This document shows positions 10,082 to 18,756 of a DNA stretch of 64,000 bases, in pieces. The stretch is from Verrucomicrobiota bacterium (GTDB lineage Bacteria; Verrucomicrobiota; Verrucomicrobiia; Limisphaerales; J093), in NCBI GenBank assembly GCA_016716505.1, contig JADJWF010000011.1, positions 682,001 to 746,000 of the forward strand, read 5' to 3'. The notes beneath the pieces are model-generated. The model worked only from the letters and a program-made list of their open reading frames with translations. It was not told the origin of the DNA and made no database searches. The translations under genes and the position numbers were made by a program. Positions within the stretch are counted from its first letter, which is position 1; each line of letters starts with the position of its first letter.

Positions 10082-10990
10082 ATGAAACAACGGGTCTCCG
10101 CTCAACTTTGGGCAACCGCAGGATTGAGCTTTGCCATCCTTTTTTTCTCTGGGTGCGCCAACCCGAAACTGCACGTGACCCGGACGGCGCCGGCGCCTTC
10201 CGCGCCAGGCGGGCGCGCGGTGAAAGTCTATGAGATCGGCGACCGGGTGGACCGGCCCTACGAAATCGTAGGGGTGGTATCGGCTACCGGCCAGCGCGCC
10301 GGGGTGCGGAGCAAGGCGCGCAAGCAGTTGCTGGCCGAGGCGGCGGCCCTGGGCGCCGACGCGCTGGTGGGCTACTACTATGACCAGGAAATCACCGCCC
10401 CGACCGGCGACGCCGATGGCTGGGCCGGGGCGCTGGCGGTGAAGTTTTTGCCCAGCGGCAGTCCGGCGCCAGCGCCGTCCAAGGCGGTGGTGGCGCTGCC
10501 GCACACCATCCTCGGCCCCGACTTCGGCACCGGCAGGAAGGCGGAAAAGGCCGACGCCATTGCCCGGAAGCACGCCCGGATGCTGCTGGCCAAGAAGGGC
10601 TACTACGTTGTTTTCACAGAAGACAAACTTGCTTCCGGCTTCCCAGATGGATTGAAAAGCCTTAGCGCCGCGGATCGCGCGAACTACGGCAGCCCGGACG
10701 CCGATCTCGTTCTGGCGGTGAGCCTGGGCGACCGCACGGCCTTCAACGCCATCCTGGTCGTCAACGCCTCTCAGGCGTTGACGACCGCACTCTACTCCAA
10801 GTCAGCCGATGCGGTCGTCTGGCAGAGCGCTGGCAAAGGCGCCAGCTTCGACGTGACCGAGTTGGGCGCGGCATTCGGGATCGGCCACCTGTTTGTTCCC
10901 AGTGCCAAGACGGTGGTTTCGGTTCATGCCGCCCTGGCCAGGGCGTTCGAAACCTTGCCCGACCTCACCCAAGCGCCGGCCGCCAAGTGA
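10082..10990 (+). CDS. Putative lipoprotein of unknown function
   Basis: 302 aa. The ATG at 10082 starts a lipoprotein signal peptide (LSFAILFFSGC, lipidation cysteine at about residue 25); a GTG 6 nt upstream is possible. The first half of the mature protein has VYEIGDRVDRPYEIVGVV and ADALVGYYY, resembling small lipoproteins that carry a YbjQ/DUF4156-like fold. The second half, from about residue 135, has alternating strands and helices (LVLAVSLGDRTAFNAILVVN). No enzymatic motif is seen. It stands alone, with unrelated genes on both sides. A cell-envelope role is inferred only from lipidation. Confidence 0.75.
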   Translation: MKQRVSAQLWATAGLSFAILFFSGCANPKLHVTRTAPAPSAPGGRAVKVYEIGDRVDRPYEIVGVVSATGQRAGVRSKARKQLLAEAAALGADALVGYYYDQEITAPTGDADGWAGALAVKFLPSGSPAPAPSKAVVALPHTILGPDFGTGRKAEKADAIARKHARMLLAKKGYYVVFTEDKLASGFPDGLKSLSAADRANYGSPDADLVLAVSLGDRTAFNAILVVNASQALTTALYSKSADAVVWQSAGKGASFDVTELGAAFGIGHLFVPSAKTVVSVHAALARAFETLPDLTQAPAAK

Positions 10991-11290
10991 GGCAGAGGGT
11001 CGTTGCCATTTCCGATGCTGCCAGACGAATGACAAGATCAACCGACAACGTGAATTCACTGCTTGCGGCCGTCGCCGCGCGCGATGCCATCGCCGACGGG
11101 CTGCAGCGGCTCTCGCACACGTCGTTCGGCGGTGGCTCTCGCTGAGAAGTCGCCGACCCTTGGAGGAAAAGTTCCCCGGGTTGATGCGGGAAGAAGTGGG
11201 TAACGGCTGGCCCAGCACAGCGCGCTCCACCTGCGTACGCGTCAGCTATTCCGCTGTCTGCTCGGTGAAGCAGTCGTAAGCGGCCCGGGT
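10991..11290 (+). other. Intergenic region, possibly with decayed coding remnants
   Basis: Contains a short plus-strand frame at 11029-11145 (MTRSTDNVNSLLAAVAARD...) with protein-like composition but no family match or Shine-Dalgarno sequence. I do not call it a gene. Confidence 0.3.
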
Positions 11291-11743
11291 TTACTGTGTT
11301 TCCTTGAGCGCCTGCAGCCGCCGGCGGTCCACCGCATCCTGCTCGCGGTAGGTTTCCTTGCTGGCGATCAAGGCGTCCAAGCCCAGGAAGGGGACGCGAA
11401 TCCCTTCCACGACGAGTTCACGGGAGTCCCCCAGGGCATCGGCGTAGGTCACTTTCCAAGCCTTGGTGCTTACGTCCACCTCCACCTCGTCCGCCACCTT
11501 CACCACGGCGTTCTCGAGCAGATCGGCGGGCGTCAATTCGCGGGCGGCGCCGTCTTCCATTCGGGAAAGCCCCTCGATCACGCGCCGGCAGTTTTCCTCG
11601 GTCGCCTCGATGAGGATGTCCACGTCTTCGGTCGTGCGCACGAGGCCGTGAAGAATACAGGCCTGGGCCCCGCAAACGAGGTACCGGGCCCCCGCCTCGT
11701 TCAGGAGCTGGCAAACCCGCAGGAGCGGCAGCGCAGGAGCCAC
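11291..11743 (-). CDS. Nucleotidyltransferase-fold protein (MNT/AbiEii-like)
   Basis: 150 aa with a GTG start at 11743. An N-terminal helix is followed by the minimal nucleotidyltransferase signature: YLVCGAQACILHGLVR, then TEDVDILIEA, with the two aspartates of the DxD-like metal site. The C-terminus (FLGLDALIASKETYREQD, then DRRRLQALKE) matches the usual end of this small-NTase family. Such proteins are often half of toxin-antitoxin or abortive-infection pairs. The start codon lies within 4 nt of the stop of the small gene at 11747-11950, so the two are almost certainly co-translated. A similar but broken pair occurs at 50869-51139. Confidence 0.8.
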   Translation of the reverse strand: MAPALPLLRVCQLLNEAGARYLVCGAQACILHGLVRTTEDVDILIEATEENCRRVIEGLSRMEDGAARELTPADLLENAVVKVADEVEVDVSTKAWKVTYADALGDSRELVVEGIRVPFLGLDALIASKETYREQDAVDRRRLQALKETQ

Positions 11744-11746
11744 AGG

Positions 11747-11950
11747 TCACCACAGACGGGGGTTGGACTGCGCGCGGCGCCAGCGGGCGTAGTCCTCCCA
11801 GGTGCGCGCCTTGAAAACGAAACCGCGCGGTCGCGGATACGGATTCAATCGTTCCGCCTGGGCTTGGAGCAACGCCGCGCGGCGCAGCGCGGTCTCGGGG
11901 GCCAGACCCGCCGCCAGGTCGGTTCTTCTTCGCGTTCCAACAATCTTCAC
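11747..11950 (-). CDS. Small protein paired with the nucleotidyltransferase
   Basis: 67 aa if the GTG at 11950 is used, giving VKIVGTRRRTDLAAGL, then ETALRRAALLQAQAERLNP, then a basic aromatic tail ARTWEDYARWRRAQSNPRLW. The frame is open further upstream to a TTG at 12070, but that extension is low-complexity. The helical centre and aromatic tail recall small proteins encoded upstream of NTase genes. It probably forms a two-gene unit with 11291-11743, possibly antitoxin/toxin, but neither role is shown by the sequence. Confidence 0.6.
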   Translation of the reverse strand: MKIVGTRRRTDLAAGLAPETALRRAALLQAQAERLNPYPRPRGFVFKARTWEDYARWRRAQSNPRLW

Positions 11951-12066
11951 GATCTCAGTGTAGCCGGTCGGGAGCAGTTGGGAAGGCGGGTCTTGAGTCG
12001 TAGCGCCTCGTCGCCGGTCAGCGCTGACTGCCTCGCCGGCCAAGGCGGCAACGGTTTCGCGTCCGG

Positions 12067-13458
12067 TCAATGATGGGCGCGGCCCCCTGGAACCGATTCA
12101 TCTACGAGGCGGAAAAACCCGGCTGCCCCGGCCGCCGGGACCGCGAAGGTGCTGAGGTCGGGTGGCGGATCCACTGGTGTCCACGGGCCGGTGATGGCGG
12201 TGGCTTGCTCGAGGATGCCGCCGCCACTCCAAGTCAGGGTGACTGGGTCATCGGGTCCGGCGCGGGCAATCTTGAGCGCGAGCGGGATGGTTGCCGAACT
12301 CAGCACGACCCCTTCGTCGCCAACGATCAGGAAGCGGCGATCACGATACCGCACGGCATTCAGGCGGTTCGTCACGCCCGACTCGCGAGGCGTCCATCGC
12401 GAACCGTCTGGCGAGGTGAACAGAGCGCCCCGTTCCCCCGCGGCAACGAAGCATCCAGCGCCATAGGCCAGGTCTTCCCAAAGGGCCAACGTGGGAGGCG
12501 TGATTTCGGTCCACTCCACGCCATCGGCGCTGCGAAAGAGGCGCTGAGTCGTCGGGGCGCCCGAGAATCCCAGGATTCGGACCAGCAGCACGAACTGGCC
12601 GTTGCCGAACGCCAGGGCGAGCGGCTGCCCCGGATAGGGGGTGTCGCTGAAAACTGCTCGGAAACTCCAGGCGAGGCCATCCGCCGAAACCCCGACGGTT
12701 CCTCCCTCCCGGGCCAGTACGTAGCGGCTGTTGCCCCAGGCCACCCGGTGAAACGCCAGTCCGTTCGCCTGGATGGCAAAGGTCCATTCGACACCGGAGG
12801 ACGACGTCAAGACCTGGGCGCGGGCGTTTGGTCCGAGAATTGAGCCAAGGTGATCACCTCCGACCATCACCATGACGGGGCCGCCGAAGCAGACATCGCG
12901 GAGGGGCGCGCAATTGGCCGGAAGAGCGATCGTCTGCCAGGTCGTGCCATCGGTGGTCCTCGAGGCTATCCCAGAGTCCTGCCAGGCGCCCCGCACTTCG
13001 CCGTAAGCCAGCAACAACCCGGTGGTCCCGGCCAGGCGCAGCCAATCCGCGCCATAGGCGGTGGTGACGTTCCATTCCCGGCCGTCCGGTGAACTCGCAA
13101 ACACGCCTTCGTGGATACCCCAAGGCGATGCGGGCACCGTGCATGTCCCAAAGACCACCCAGCGACCGCCGAAGCGCTCGACTTCGGTGCAATTGACGGC
13201 AACCGAATAGGGCCCCGCCTCCCAGAACCCTGTCTTCGCAACGGTCACCGAAGTCCAGGTGACTTCGTCTGCCGAGGTCAACACCGCGCCGCCGACCGCG
13301 GCCTGCAACCCATCGCGCGAATCCACGTCGCGCAGCGCCGGACCGCCGCGGTGCAACAGGCGCCAGGTCTCGAGGGCATCGGAGCCATCGCCGCGCATCG
13401 GGTTGCCGGCCGCCAGAAGCACACCGAGAGCATTGGACACGAGCAACGCGGTCTTCAT
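12067..13458 (-). CDS. Secreted BNR/sialidase-like beta-propeller protein
   Basis: 463 aa with a Sec signal peptide (MKTALLVSNALGVLLAAG). The body consists of repeated propeller blades with the BNR-type Asp-box pattern: SSPDGREWNV, SADGLAWSF, RSADGVEWTEI, TSPDGSRWTPRESG. The C-terminal about 75 aa form the module LTWSGGGILEQATAITGPW ... AGFFRLVDE, shared with other secreted proteins here. No catalytic sialidase residues are identifiable, so it is likely a structural or binding propeller. The start is the only ATG before the signal sequence. It lies on the same strand as the PQQ propeller upstream but is separated from it by 325 bp. Confidence 0.8.
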   Translation of the reverse strand: MKTALLVSNALGVLLAAGNPMRGDGSDALETWRLLHRGGPALRDVDSRDGLQAAVGGAVLTSADEVTWTSVTVAKTGFWEAGPYSVAVNCTEVERFGGRWVVFGTCTVPASPWGIHEGVFASSPDGREWNVTTAYGADWLRLAGTTGLLLAYGEVRGAWQDSGIASRTTDGTTWQTIALPANCAPLRDVCFGGPVMVMVGGDHLGSILGPNARAQVLTSSSGVEWTFAIQANGLAFHRVAWGNSRYVLAREGGTVGVSADGLAWSFRAVFSDTPYPGQPLALAFGNGQFVLLVRILGFSGAPTTQRLFRSADGVEWTEITPPTLALWEDLAYGAGCFVAAGERGALFTSPDGSRWTPRESGVTNRLNAVRYRDRRFLIVGDEGVVLSSATIPLALKIARAGPDDPVTLTWSGGGILEQATAITGPWTPVDPPPDLSTFAVPAAGAAGFFRLVDESVPGGRAHH

Positions 13459-13783
13459 GGGATCACAGAGGACGGTTCACCCACTCGGCTGCGTCGTCAA
13501 GCACGGCCAACGGGCGTCCAGTGAGTCCCCTCAATCATTACGATGCAAACGGAGTTGACGGTTCCCGGGGTGAACCGGGACTCAGGGACTCCGTGTCCGG
13601 GGAGGTTCCGCCCAGGCGGGGGCGCTGGACCCGGACCGGCCGAGGGTCAGCGATTGCTCTTGGGGACGTACGGGTCGGCAGGGAGAAGTCCACTGCCCGA
13701 CCGCCTCCGCCAGCGCCGCCCCATCCCGGACACCCGCACCCGTGCCACACCTTGCCAGGAGTGCGATGGCGGAATGTCTCGTG
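13459..13783 (-). other. Intergenic region
   Basis: 325 bp between two minus-strand secreted-protein genes. It has an inverted repeat, TTCCCGG/CCGGGA, near 13560-13580. No gene is visible. Confidence 0.4.
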
Positions 13784-15220
13784 TCAGGGCTGGCGCAGTC
13801 GAAACCACGCCACGCGTTCGGTCGGCAGAGCGCGATATCGCCCGGGGACCAATTCCCCCGCTTGGGGTTCCGGAGAATGCCAGCCTTGAGCGGCCCGCTC
13901 AGGCAGGTACTGCTCGATCTCCCACGCACCGCTTTCGGGAGACCAAGTCAGCTCGACCTCATCTTCCGCCCGCTGGATCTCGAGCCGCGGGCGCACGGCT
14001 TGGTCGGGCTGCCAGGGCAGGGCGGCGGCCACGACCTGACCGCGGGCGTTGCGAAGGTACACCACACCGTTGGAAAATGACGGCGGGGTCCAGGCGCGAC
14101 CTTCGGGGAGGAGTCGCGCTTGGGCCAGCTCACGGAACCCGCCGGGATCCGCCGGGACCAGGCGCAGAAGCCCGTCGCCGTCCAGCAGCACCAGATGCCC
14201 TCCGGCGGCGATCACCGATCCAGGGGGCAGGTTGTCCCGCCGCCAGCGGATCGCACCGGTGGCGAGGCTGGCACAGACGAAAGCACCGGCTTGTTCAGCG
14301 TCGCCGACGTAGGAGTAAAGGTGGCCGTCAAGAATGACGCCGGGGCTGAGGTGCGTGGAAAGGCCGGGGCTTTGCCAGCGCACGGTGGGGGTGCCGCCGG
14401 CGACGTCCAGCAACTCCGCGGTTCGTTTGTACCCGGTCAGGAGAATCCCGCCCGCCACGGGCAGGGGATCGGAGCAGTTCATGTCGTACTGCGTCGCCCA
14501 GCGTTTGCTCCACAGCAGCCGTCCGTCGGATTGTGCCACCCCCACCGCCTCCCGATGCGCGAGCACGGCCAGCGCCGGCGTGCCCTGATGATCGTATGGG
14601 ATGCAGGCAGTGTAGCCGTTACGGCCATCGGTGTTTGCCCAAAGGGTGCGGCCGTCGCGCTTGTCCAAGGCCAGTCCGCGTCCACCGGCGTTCAGAAACA
14701 GTCGGTCACCCAGGATGAGTGGCGCACTGGCCAGTCCCCAGAAGGGCAGGGTGATGCCCGCGTCGTTGGTCAGGTGTCGGGACCAGACGACCCGTCCGCT
14801 GCCCGCCTCGAAACAGAACAGGTCACCCCACTTGCTCAGGGTGTACACCCGGTCGCCGTCCAGAGTCGGCATTGCCCCCGGTCCACCCTCGTACAGATTC
14901 GGGTCCAAGCGGGCGGCATACCGGTGTCGCCACAGCACGCGGCCGTTGGCGGCATCCAAGGCGGTCACGACATCCCATTCGTTGGAATTGCCGAGGGTGA
15001 AGAGGCGTCCGCCTCCCACGGCCAACCCCGAGAAGCCCGTATGCACCTCCGCGCGCCACAGAACCCGCGGCGGTTCGTTCGCCGGCCAGGGCGACACGGT
15101 GCCGCGCTCCGGCGAAATGCCGTCGCCATTCGGCCCGCGCCACTTCGGCCAGTCAGCCCCAATGGCGTTCTGCAGGAAGAGCCCAATTGCCAGAACCAGC
15201 CGCATGCCACCGCGCTTCAT
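13784..15220 (-). CDS. Secreted PQQ-binding-like beta-propeller protein
   Basis: 478 aa with a Sec signal peptide (LVLAIGLFLQNAIGA/DW). The mature start DWPKWRGPNGDGISPE is the hallmark opening of PVC-type PQQ-like propellers. Blades carry repeated tryptophan-docking motifs: LDAANGRVLWRHR, FEAGSGRVVWSRH, LDKRDGRTLWANT, LATGAIRWRRDN. The C-terminal about 70 aa (VELTWSPESGAWEIEQ ... VAWFRLRQP) is the shared secreted module. It resembles the BamB/alcohol-dehydrogenase propeller fold. No cofactor-site residues are recognisable, so dehydrogenase activity is not implied. Confidence 0.85.
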   Translation of the reverse strand: MKRGGMRLVLAIGLFLQNAIGADWPKWRGPNGDGISPERGTVSPWPANEPPRVLWRAEVHTGFSGLAVGGGRLFTLGNSNEWDVVTALDAANGRVLWRHRYAARLDPNLYEGGPGAMPTLDGDRVYTLSKWGDLFCFEAGSGRVVWSRHLTNDAGITLPFWGLASAPLILGDRLFLNAGGRGLALDKRDGRTLWANTDGRNGYTACIPYDHQGTPALAVLAHREAVGVAQSDGRLLWSKRWATQYDMNCSDPLPVAGGILLTGYKRTAELLDVAGGTPTVRWQSPGLSTHLSPGVILDGHLYSYVGDAEQAGAFVCASLATGAIRWRRDNLPPGSVIAAGGHLVLLDGDGLLRLVPADPGGFRELAQARLLPEGRAWTPPSFSNGVVYLRNARGQVVAAALPWQPDQAVRPRLEIQRAEDEVELTWSPESGAWEIEQYLPERAAQGWHSPEPQAGELVPGRYRALPTERVAWFRLRQP

Positions 15221-15291
15221 GCGGGGAACGTGGGCGGGCTTTTTCCGCCGTCAAGCGCGGAGCCTGGCAGCGGTTGAGTGCATGCCTTGGA

Positions 15292-16647
15292 CTACCGCCG
15301 GCAATCGGGCGATTTCGAAACGTCGCCGCGAGGGCCCTGCTCGGGCGTGCCAGTTCTTCGATCCAGCCGGGCGGCAAAGGCGCCGTCCACGTGGTCTTCG
15401 TGCGGCAAGAGGCTGCGTTGGCTGGCGAGATGGAAGTGTGGATGGGCGGCGAGGAAACGTTCGACGACGACCGAGTTTTCCTCAGGCTCGAGGCTGCAGG
15501 TGCTGTACACCACCGTGCCACCCGGGCACACCCGCGCGGCCGCGCGCGTCAGCAACTGAAGCTGCTGGTCGGCGAGTTGCCGCAGGTCGGCCGGCCGGGT
15601 ACGCCAGCGGGCTTCCAGGCGGCGACGCAGTACGCCGGTATTGGAGCAGGGCGCGTCCACGAGCACGCGATCAAACTCCGGACGGCCGGGGGCGTCGGGT
15701 TGGGCCAGCCGGGTCTCGACACTCACCACCGCGAGCCGCTTGCAATTCTCGCGGATCAAGGCGAGGCGATCCTCCGAGATGTCCTCCGCGACAATCTCCG
15801 CCTCGTCGCCGACCACCTGGGCGATGTAGGTGGTCTTGCCGCCCGGAGCCGCGCAGGCATCGAGGATGCGGTCACCCGGCTGGGGATCCAGCAAACGGAC
15901 GGCCAGCAGCGTGCTGGGGTCCTGCACGTAAAAGTGGCCCCGGCGAAAGGTCTCGAGGCGTTCCAAGGGCGGATGGGACCGGAGTTGGAAGACGGTGTTT
16001 TCGGGAATCCAATCCCAGCGGCCGAAGTCGTACTCGACGTTCTCGTGCATCCGCCAGCGTTCGATCACCTTTTCGGGGCGGGCCTGCAACGTATTGATCC
16101 GGGCGAAGGTCACCGGCGGGGTGTTGTTCCACTCCAGAAGGCGCGCCGTCGCCTCCGGACCCCAGCGTTCGGTCCAACGGCTGACGAGCCAGGCCGGATG
16201 GGACCAGCCGGTGGCAGGATCCCGGCGTTGCAATTCCTTGATCGCCTGCCGGGCGGCGTCGAATTCCCGGAGGTACCCGCGCAGCAGGGCGTTGACGAAG
16301 GCGGCGACGCCGTCGCCACCGAGCGCCTCGGCCAGTTCGACGGTCTCGAAAACCGCCGCGTGGTCGGGAATGCGGCTCAGCCAGAAGATCTGGTAAAGCC
16401 CCAGCCGCAGCAACGCCTGGACCGGTGCGTCCGGCGGTCGGCGGACGGCCTTCCGTTCAATCAACCAGTCGAGGGTTCGTTCCCAGCGAACGACCCCATA
16501 CACCAGCTCCTGGGCCAGCGCGCGGTCCCTGGCGCCGAGCGCCGCCGCCGCCAGTTCCTCCGCGAGTGCGGCCTCGACGAACTGCCCGGACGCCTGGCGT
16601 CGCCGCAGCACGCGCGCGGCAATTTCTCTTGGTGTTTGACGCCTCAC
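15292..16647 (-). CDS. rsmB: 16S rRNA (cytosine-C5)-methyltransferase, RsmB/Sun family
   Basis: About 451 aa from the GTG at 16647 (RRQTPREIAARVLRRR); a GTG 30 nt upstream is an alternative. The N-terminal NusB-like helical domain (about 1-140) includes ALAQELVYGVVRWERTLDWL. The Rossmann methyltransferase domain has SAM-motif DACAAPGGKTTYIAQ, then the DAPCSNTGVLRR motif with the catalytic-cycle Cys, then YSTCSLEPEEN with the second Cys. These are diagnostic of RNA m5C methyltransferases; RsmB methylates C967 of 16S rRNA. It is transcribed divergently from the greA-like gene, so both probably share the short promoter interval near 16650-16690. Confidence 0.93.
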   Translation of the reverse strand: MRRQTPREIAARVLRRRQASGQFVEAALAEELAAAALGARDRALAQELVYGVVRWERTLDWLIERKAVRRPPDAPVQALLRLGLYQIFWLSRIPDHAAVFETVELAEALGGDGVAAFVNALLRGYLREFDAARQAIKELQRRDPATGWSHPAWLVSRWTERWGPEATARLLEWNNTPPVTFARINTLQARPEKVIERWRMHENVEYDFGRWDWIPENTVFQLRSHPPLERLETFRRGHFYVQDPSTLLAVRLLDPQPGDRILDACAAPGGKTTYIAQVVGDEAEIVAEDISEDRLALIRENCKRLAVVSVETRLAQPDAPGRPEFDRVLVDAPCSNTGVLRRRLEARWRTRPADLRQLADQQLQLLTRAAARVCPGGTVVYSTCSLEPEENSVVVERFLAAHPHFHLASQRSLLPHEDHVDGAFAARLDRRTGTPEQGPRGDVSKSPDCRR

Positions 16648-16694
16648 GGCGGCATACTGGCGTGAATTCGGGGACACGCGAGCGCATTTACGAT

Positions 16695-18677
16695 ATGAGA
16701 GAAGAGTTTGAGAAATTGGCGGCCGCCGGGAAGATTCTGAACAAGCACATCGGACCGCTAATGACCCTGGCGGAGGGAAGGTTTTGCCGGCACCGCAGTT
16801 GGGGATTCGGTCAAATCAAGGAGGTGGACCTGATCTTTGGCCGTCTCATCATTGATTTTCAGGGCAAGCCAGGCCATTCGATGGACTTGGCGTTCGCGGC
16901 CGAATCACTCACCCCGTTGGGTCCCGATCACATCCTGGTTCGAAAAGCGACGGATCTGGCCGCCGTCAAACAGATGGCCGCCCTCCATCACCTCGACTTG
17001 ATCAAACTGGTCCTCCAGAGCTTCAACGGGCGAGCCACCGTGGACCAGATTCAGCAGGTCCTGGTGCCGGACGTGATCGCGGCGGATTGGAAGAAGTGGT
17101 GGGAAGCGGCCAAGCGCGAGATGAAGAAGGACGGCCACTTCCTGGTGCCCGCGAAGAAGTCCGAACCCATCCTGTATCAGGCCCAGGAAACCACGCTGCA
17201 GGACCGCTTGCTGGCCGAATTCCGCAAGGCGCGCGGCCTAAAGGCGCGTCTGGCGGTCGCGGCCGAGGTGCTGGCGAATGTGGCGGACCTGGCGGACAAG
17301 CAGGCCGTCGTCCGCGAAATGGTGGAACAGCTCAATCCGGAAATCGCGTCCCATCAACGCACCCAGCCGGCTCTGGCGTTGGAAGCGATCTTCATGCGGG
17401 ACGATCTCCGCGCGGCAGCCGCCCTGCCGGCCAGCGAGGGAGAAGTGACCGAAGCAGCCGTTTGGTCCCAGGCGGAATCCGCCGGCAAAGTGTTGGAGGC
17501 GGTGGCTTCGCCCAAACATCGGCGGGCGCTGGCGTCGTTCAAGGCGGCGCACCCCGAAACGTGGCCGGACCTGCTGCTGGGGTTCTTGAATTCAGTTGGC
17601 GCCAAGCTGTGCGCCGAGTGCGCCAGCCTGATGATCGAGTCCGGTCACCGGGACCGGTTCCGCGCCTTCCTTTCGCGCGCCATTGCCCAACACAGCGCCA
17701 GCAGTGAGCTGCTTCTGTGGCTGGCCAAGAGCCGCTCCGACGAATACGCCGACATCCTCGGCCCCGAAGTCTTCCGCGCCATGCTCACAGCCATCGAGCG
17801 CGATGAGAAGAAAGCCGGCAAGCTGCGGGATTTCATCATGGCCGACCACGAACTGCTCGTGGAGCTGATCGAGTCGGCCGACATCGAGGTCATCAAGGAC
17901 CTGACTCGTGCGCTGCAACTCTCGCCGAGCTTCGATGACATGGACAAACGCTCGCTGCTCGCGCGCATCATCAAGCACTTCCCCGCGATTCAGGAGCTGA
18001 TCACCGGCGAACAAAGCCGGCAGGATAACACGCTGGTCGTCTCATGGGAGAGCTTGGAGCGCCGCAAGAGGGAATACGACGAGCTGGTGCAGAAAAAGAT
18101 TCCCGCGAATTCGCGCGACATTGCCGTGGCCCGGAGCTACGGCGATCTGAGCGAGAACCACGAATACAAGGCGGCCAAGGAAATGCACGGAGTCCTGATG
18201 CGGCGCAAGGCGGAGCTCGAACGCGACCTGGCCCGCGCCCGGGGCTCGGACTTTTTGAATCCGCGGACGGACGTGGTGGGCGTCGGCACCCGCGTGACGG
18301 TGACCGAACTCGGGCGGCAACACACCGAAACGTTCGCTCTGCTCGGCGCCTGGGATTTTGACCCGCAGCGGCACATCGTCAGCTACCTCAGCCCCATCGG
18401 CCAGGCGCTGCTCAACCGCAAGGTGGGCGACGAAACCGAACTGGAACTCGAAGGCCACGTCAGCCGCTACCGCATCGAGTCCATCGAGGCAGCCATCCCA
18501 CCGGAGGAACCGGCGCCGGGCGCAGGGGCCGAGACAACGGCAGCATCCGCGCTTCAGCCACCCGCGGCGGGACCGGCAGAAGCCGGCGGTGGGGCCGCCG
18601 AACTGAGAACCACCCAAGGCATCACGGCCGCGACTTCAGAGGCGCCAACGGCACCCGAACCAACCCCTGCCCCCTGA
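16695..18677 (+). CDS. greA: Long GreA-family transcript cleavage factor
   Basis: 660 aa, whereas ordinary GreA is about 160 aa. Residues 1 to about 440 are a helical N-terminal extension with no motif I recognise. From about 455 there is a complete GreA module: a coiled-coil hairpin with the tip signature RSYGDLSENHEYKAAKE, including the Asp and Glu that coordinate Mg in the RNA polymerase active site, then a C-terminal FKBP-like domain (LLGAWDFDPQRHIVSYLSPIGQALL). Chlamydiae also carry GreA with a large N-terminal extension (family knowledge). The last about 60 residues are Ala/Pro-rich and disordered-looking. The ATG at 16695 is chosen because the upstream open frame overlaps rsmB. It should rescue backtracked RNA polymerase. 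Confidence 0.88.
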   Translation: MREEFEKLAAAGKILNKHIGPLMTLAEGRFCRHRSWGFGQIKEVDLIFGRLIIDFQGKPGHSMDLAFAAESLTPLGPDHILVRKATDLAAVKQMAALHHLDLIKLVLQSFNGRATVDQIQQVLVPDVIAADWKKWWEAAKREMKKDGHFLVPAKKSEPILYQAQETTLQDRLLAEFRKARGLKARLAVAAEVLANVADLADKQAVVREMVEQLNPEIASHQRTQPALALEAIFMRDDLRAAAALPASEGEVTEAAVWSQAESAGKVLEAVASPKHRRALASFKAAHPETWPDLLLGFLNSVGAKLCAECASLMIESGHRDRFRAFLSRAIAQHSASSELLLWLAKSRSDEYADILGPEVFRAMLTAIERDEKKAGKLRDFIMADHELLVELIESADIEVIKDLTRALQLSPSFDDMDKRSLLARIIKHFPAIQELITGEQSRQDNTLVVSWESLERRKREYDELVQKKIPANSRDIAVARSYGDLSENHEYKAAKEMHGVLMRRKAELERDLARARGSDFLNPRTDVVGVGTRVTVTELGRQHTETFALLGAWDFDPQRHIVSYLSPIGQALLNRKVGDETELELEGHVSRYRIESIEAAIPPEEPAPGAGAETTAASALQPPAAGPAEAGGGAAELRTTQGITAATSEAPTAPEPTPAP

Positions 18678-18689
18678 AGGGTGTTCAAA

Positions 18690-18728
18690 CCCCGGCGGTC
18701 AGCCGGGGCGTGCTGATTTGACAGCACG
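18690..18728 (+). promoter_or_regulatory. Two adjacent perfect hairpins between the greA-like and gpx genes
   Basis: CCCCGGC/GCCGGGG (18690-18696 with 18702-18708) is directly followed by CGTGCTG/CAGCACG (18709-18715 with 18722-18728). No T-tract follows, so this is at best a weak terminator. A perfect -35 hexamer TTGACA (18718-18723) lies inside the second hairpin, but the matching -10 is poor. Confidence 0.5.
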
Positions 18729-18756
18729 CGATTCGTCGCCACTTTCCTGCGCGCGT

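Noticed and set aside
13541..13600. TTGACG near an inverted repeat as a plus-strand promoter
   Set aside because: There is no plus-strand gene downstream and no -10 at a suitable distance.
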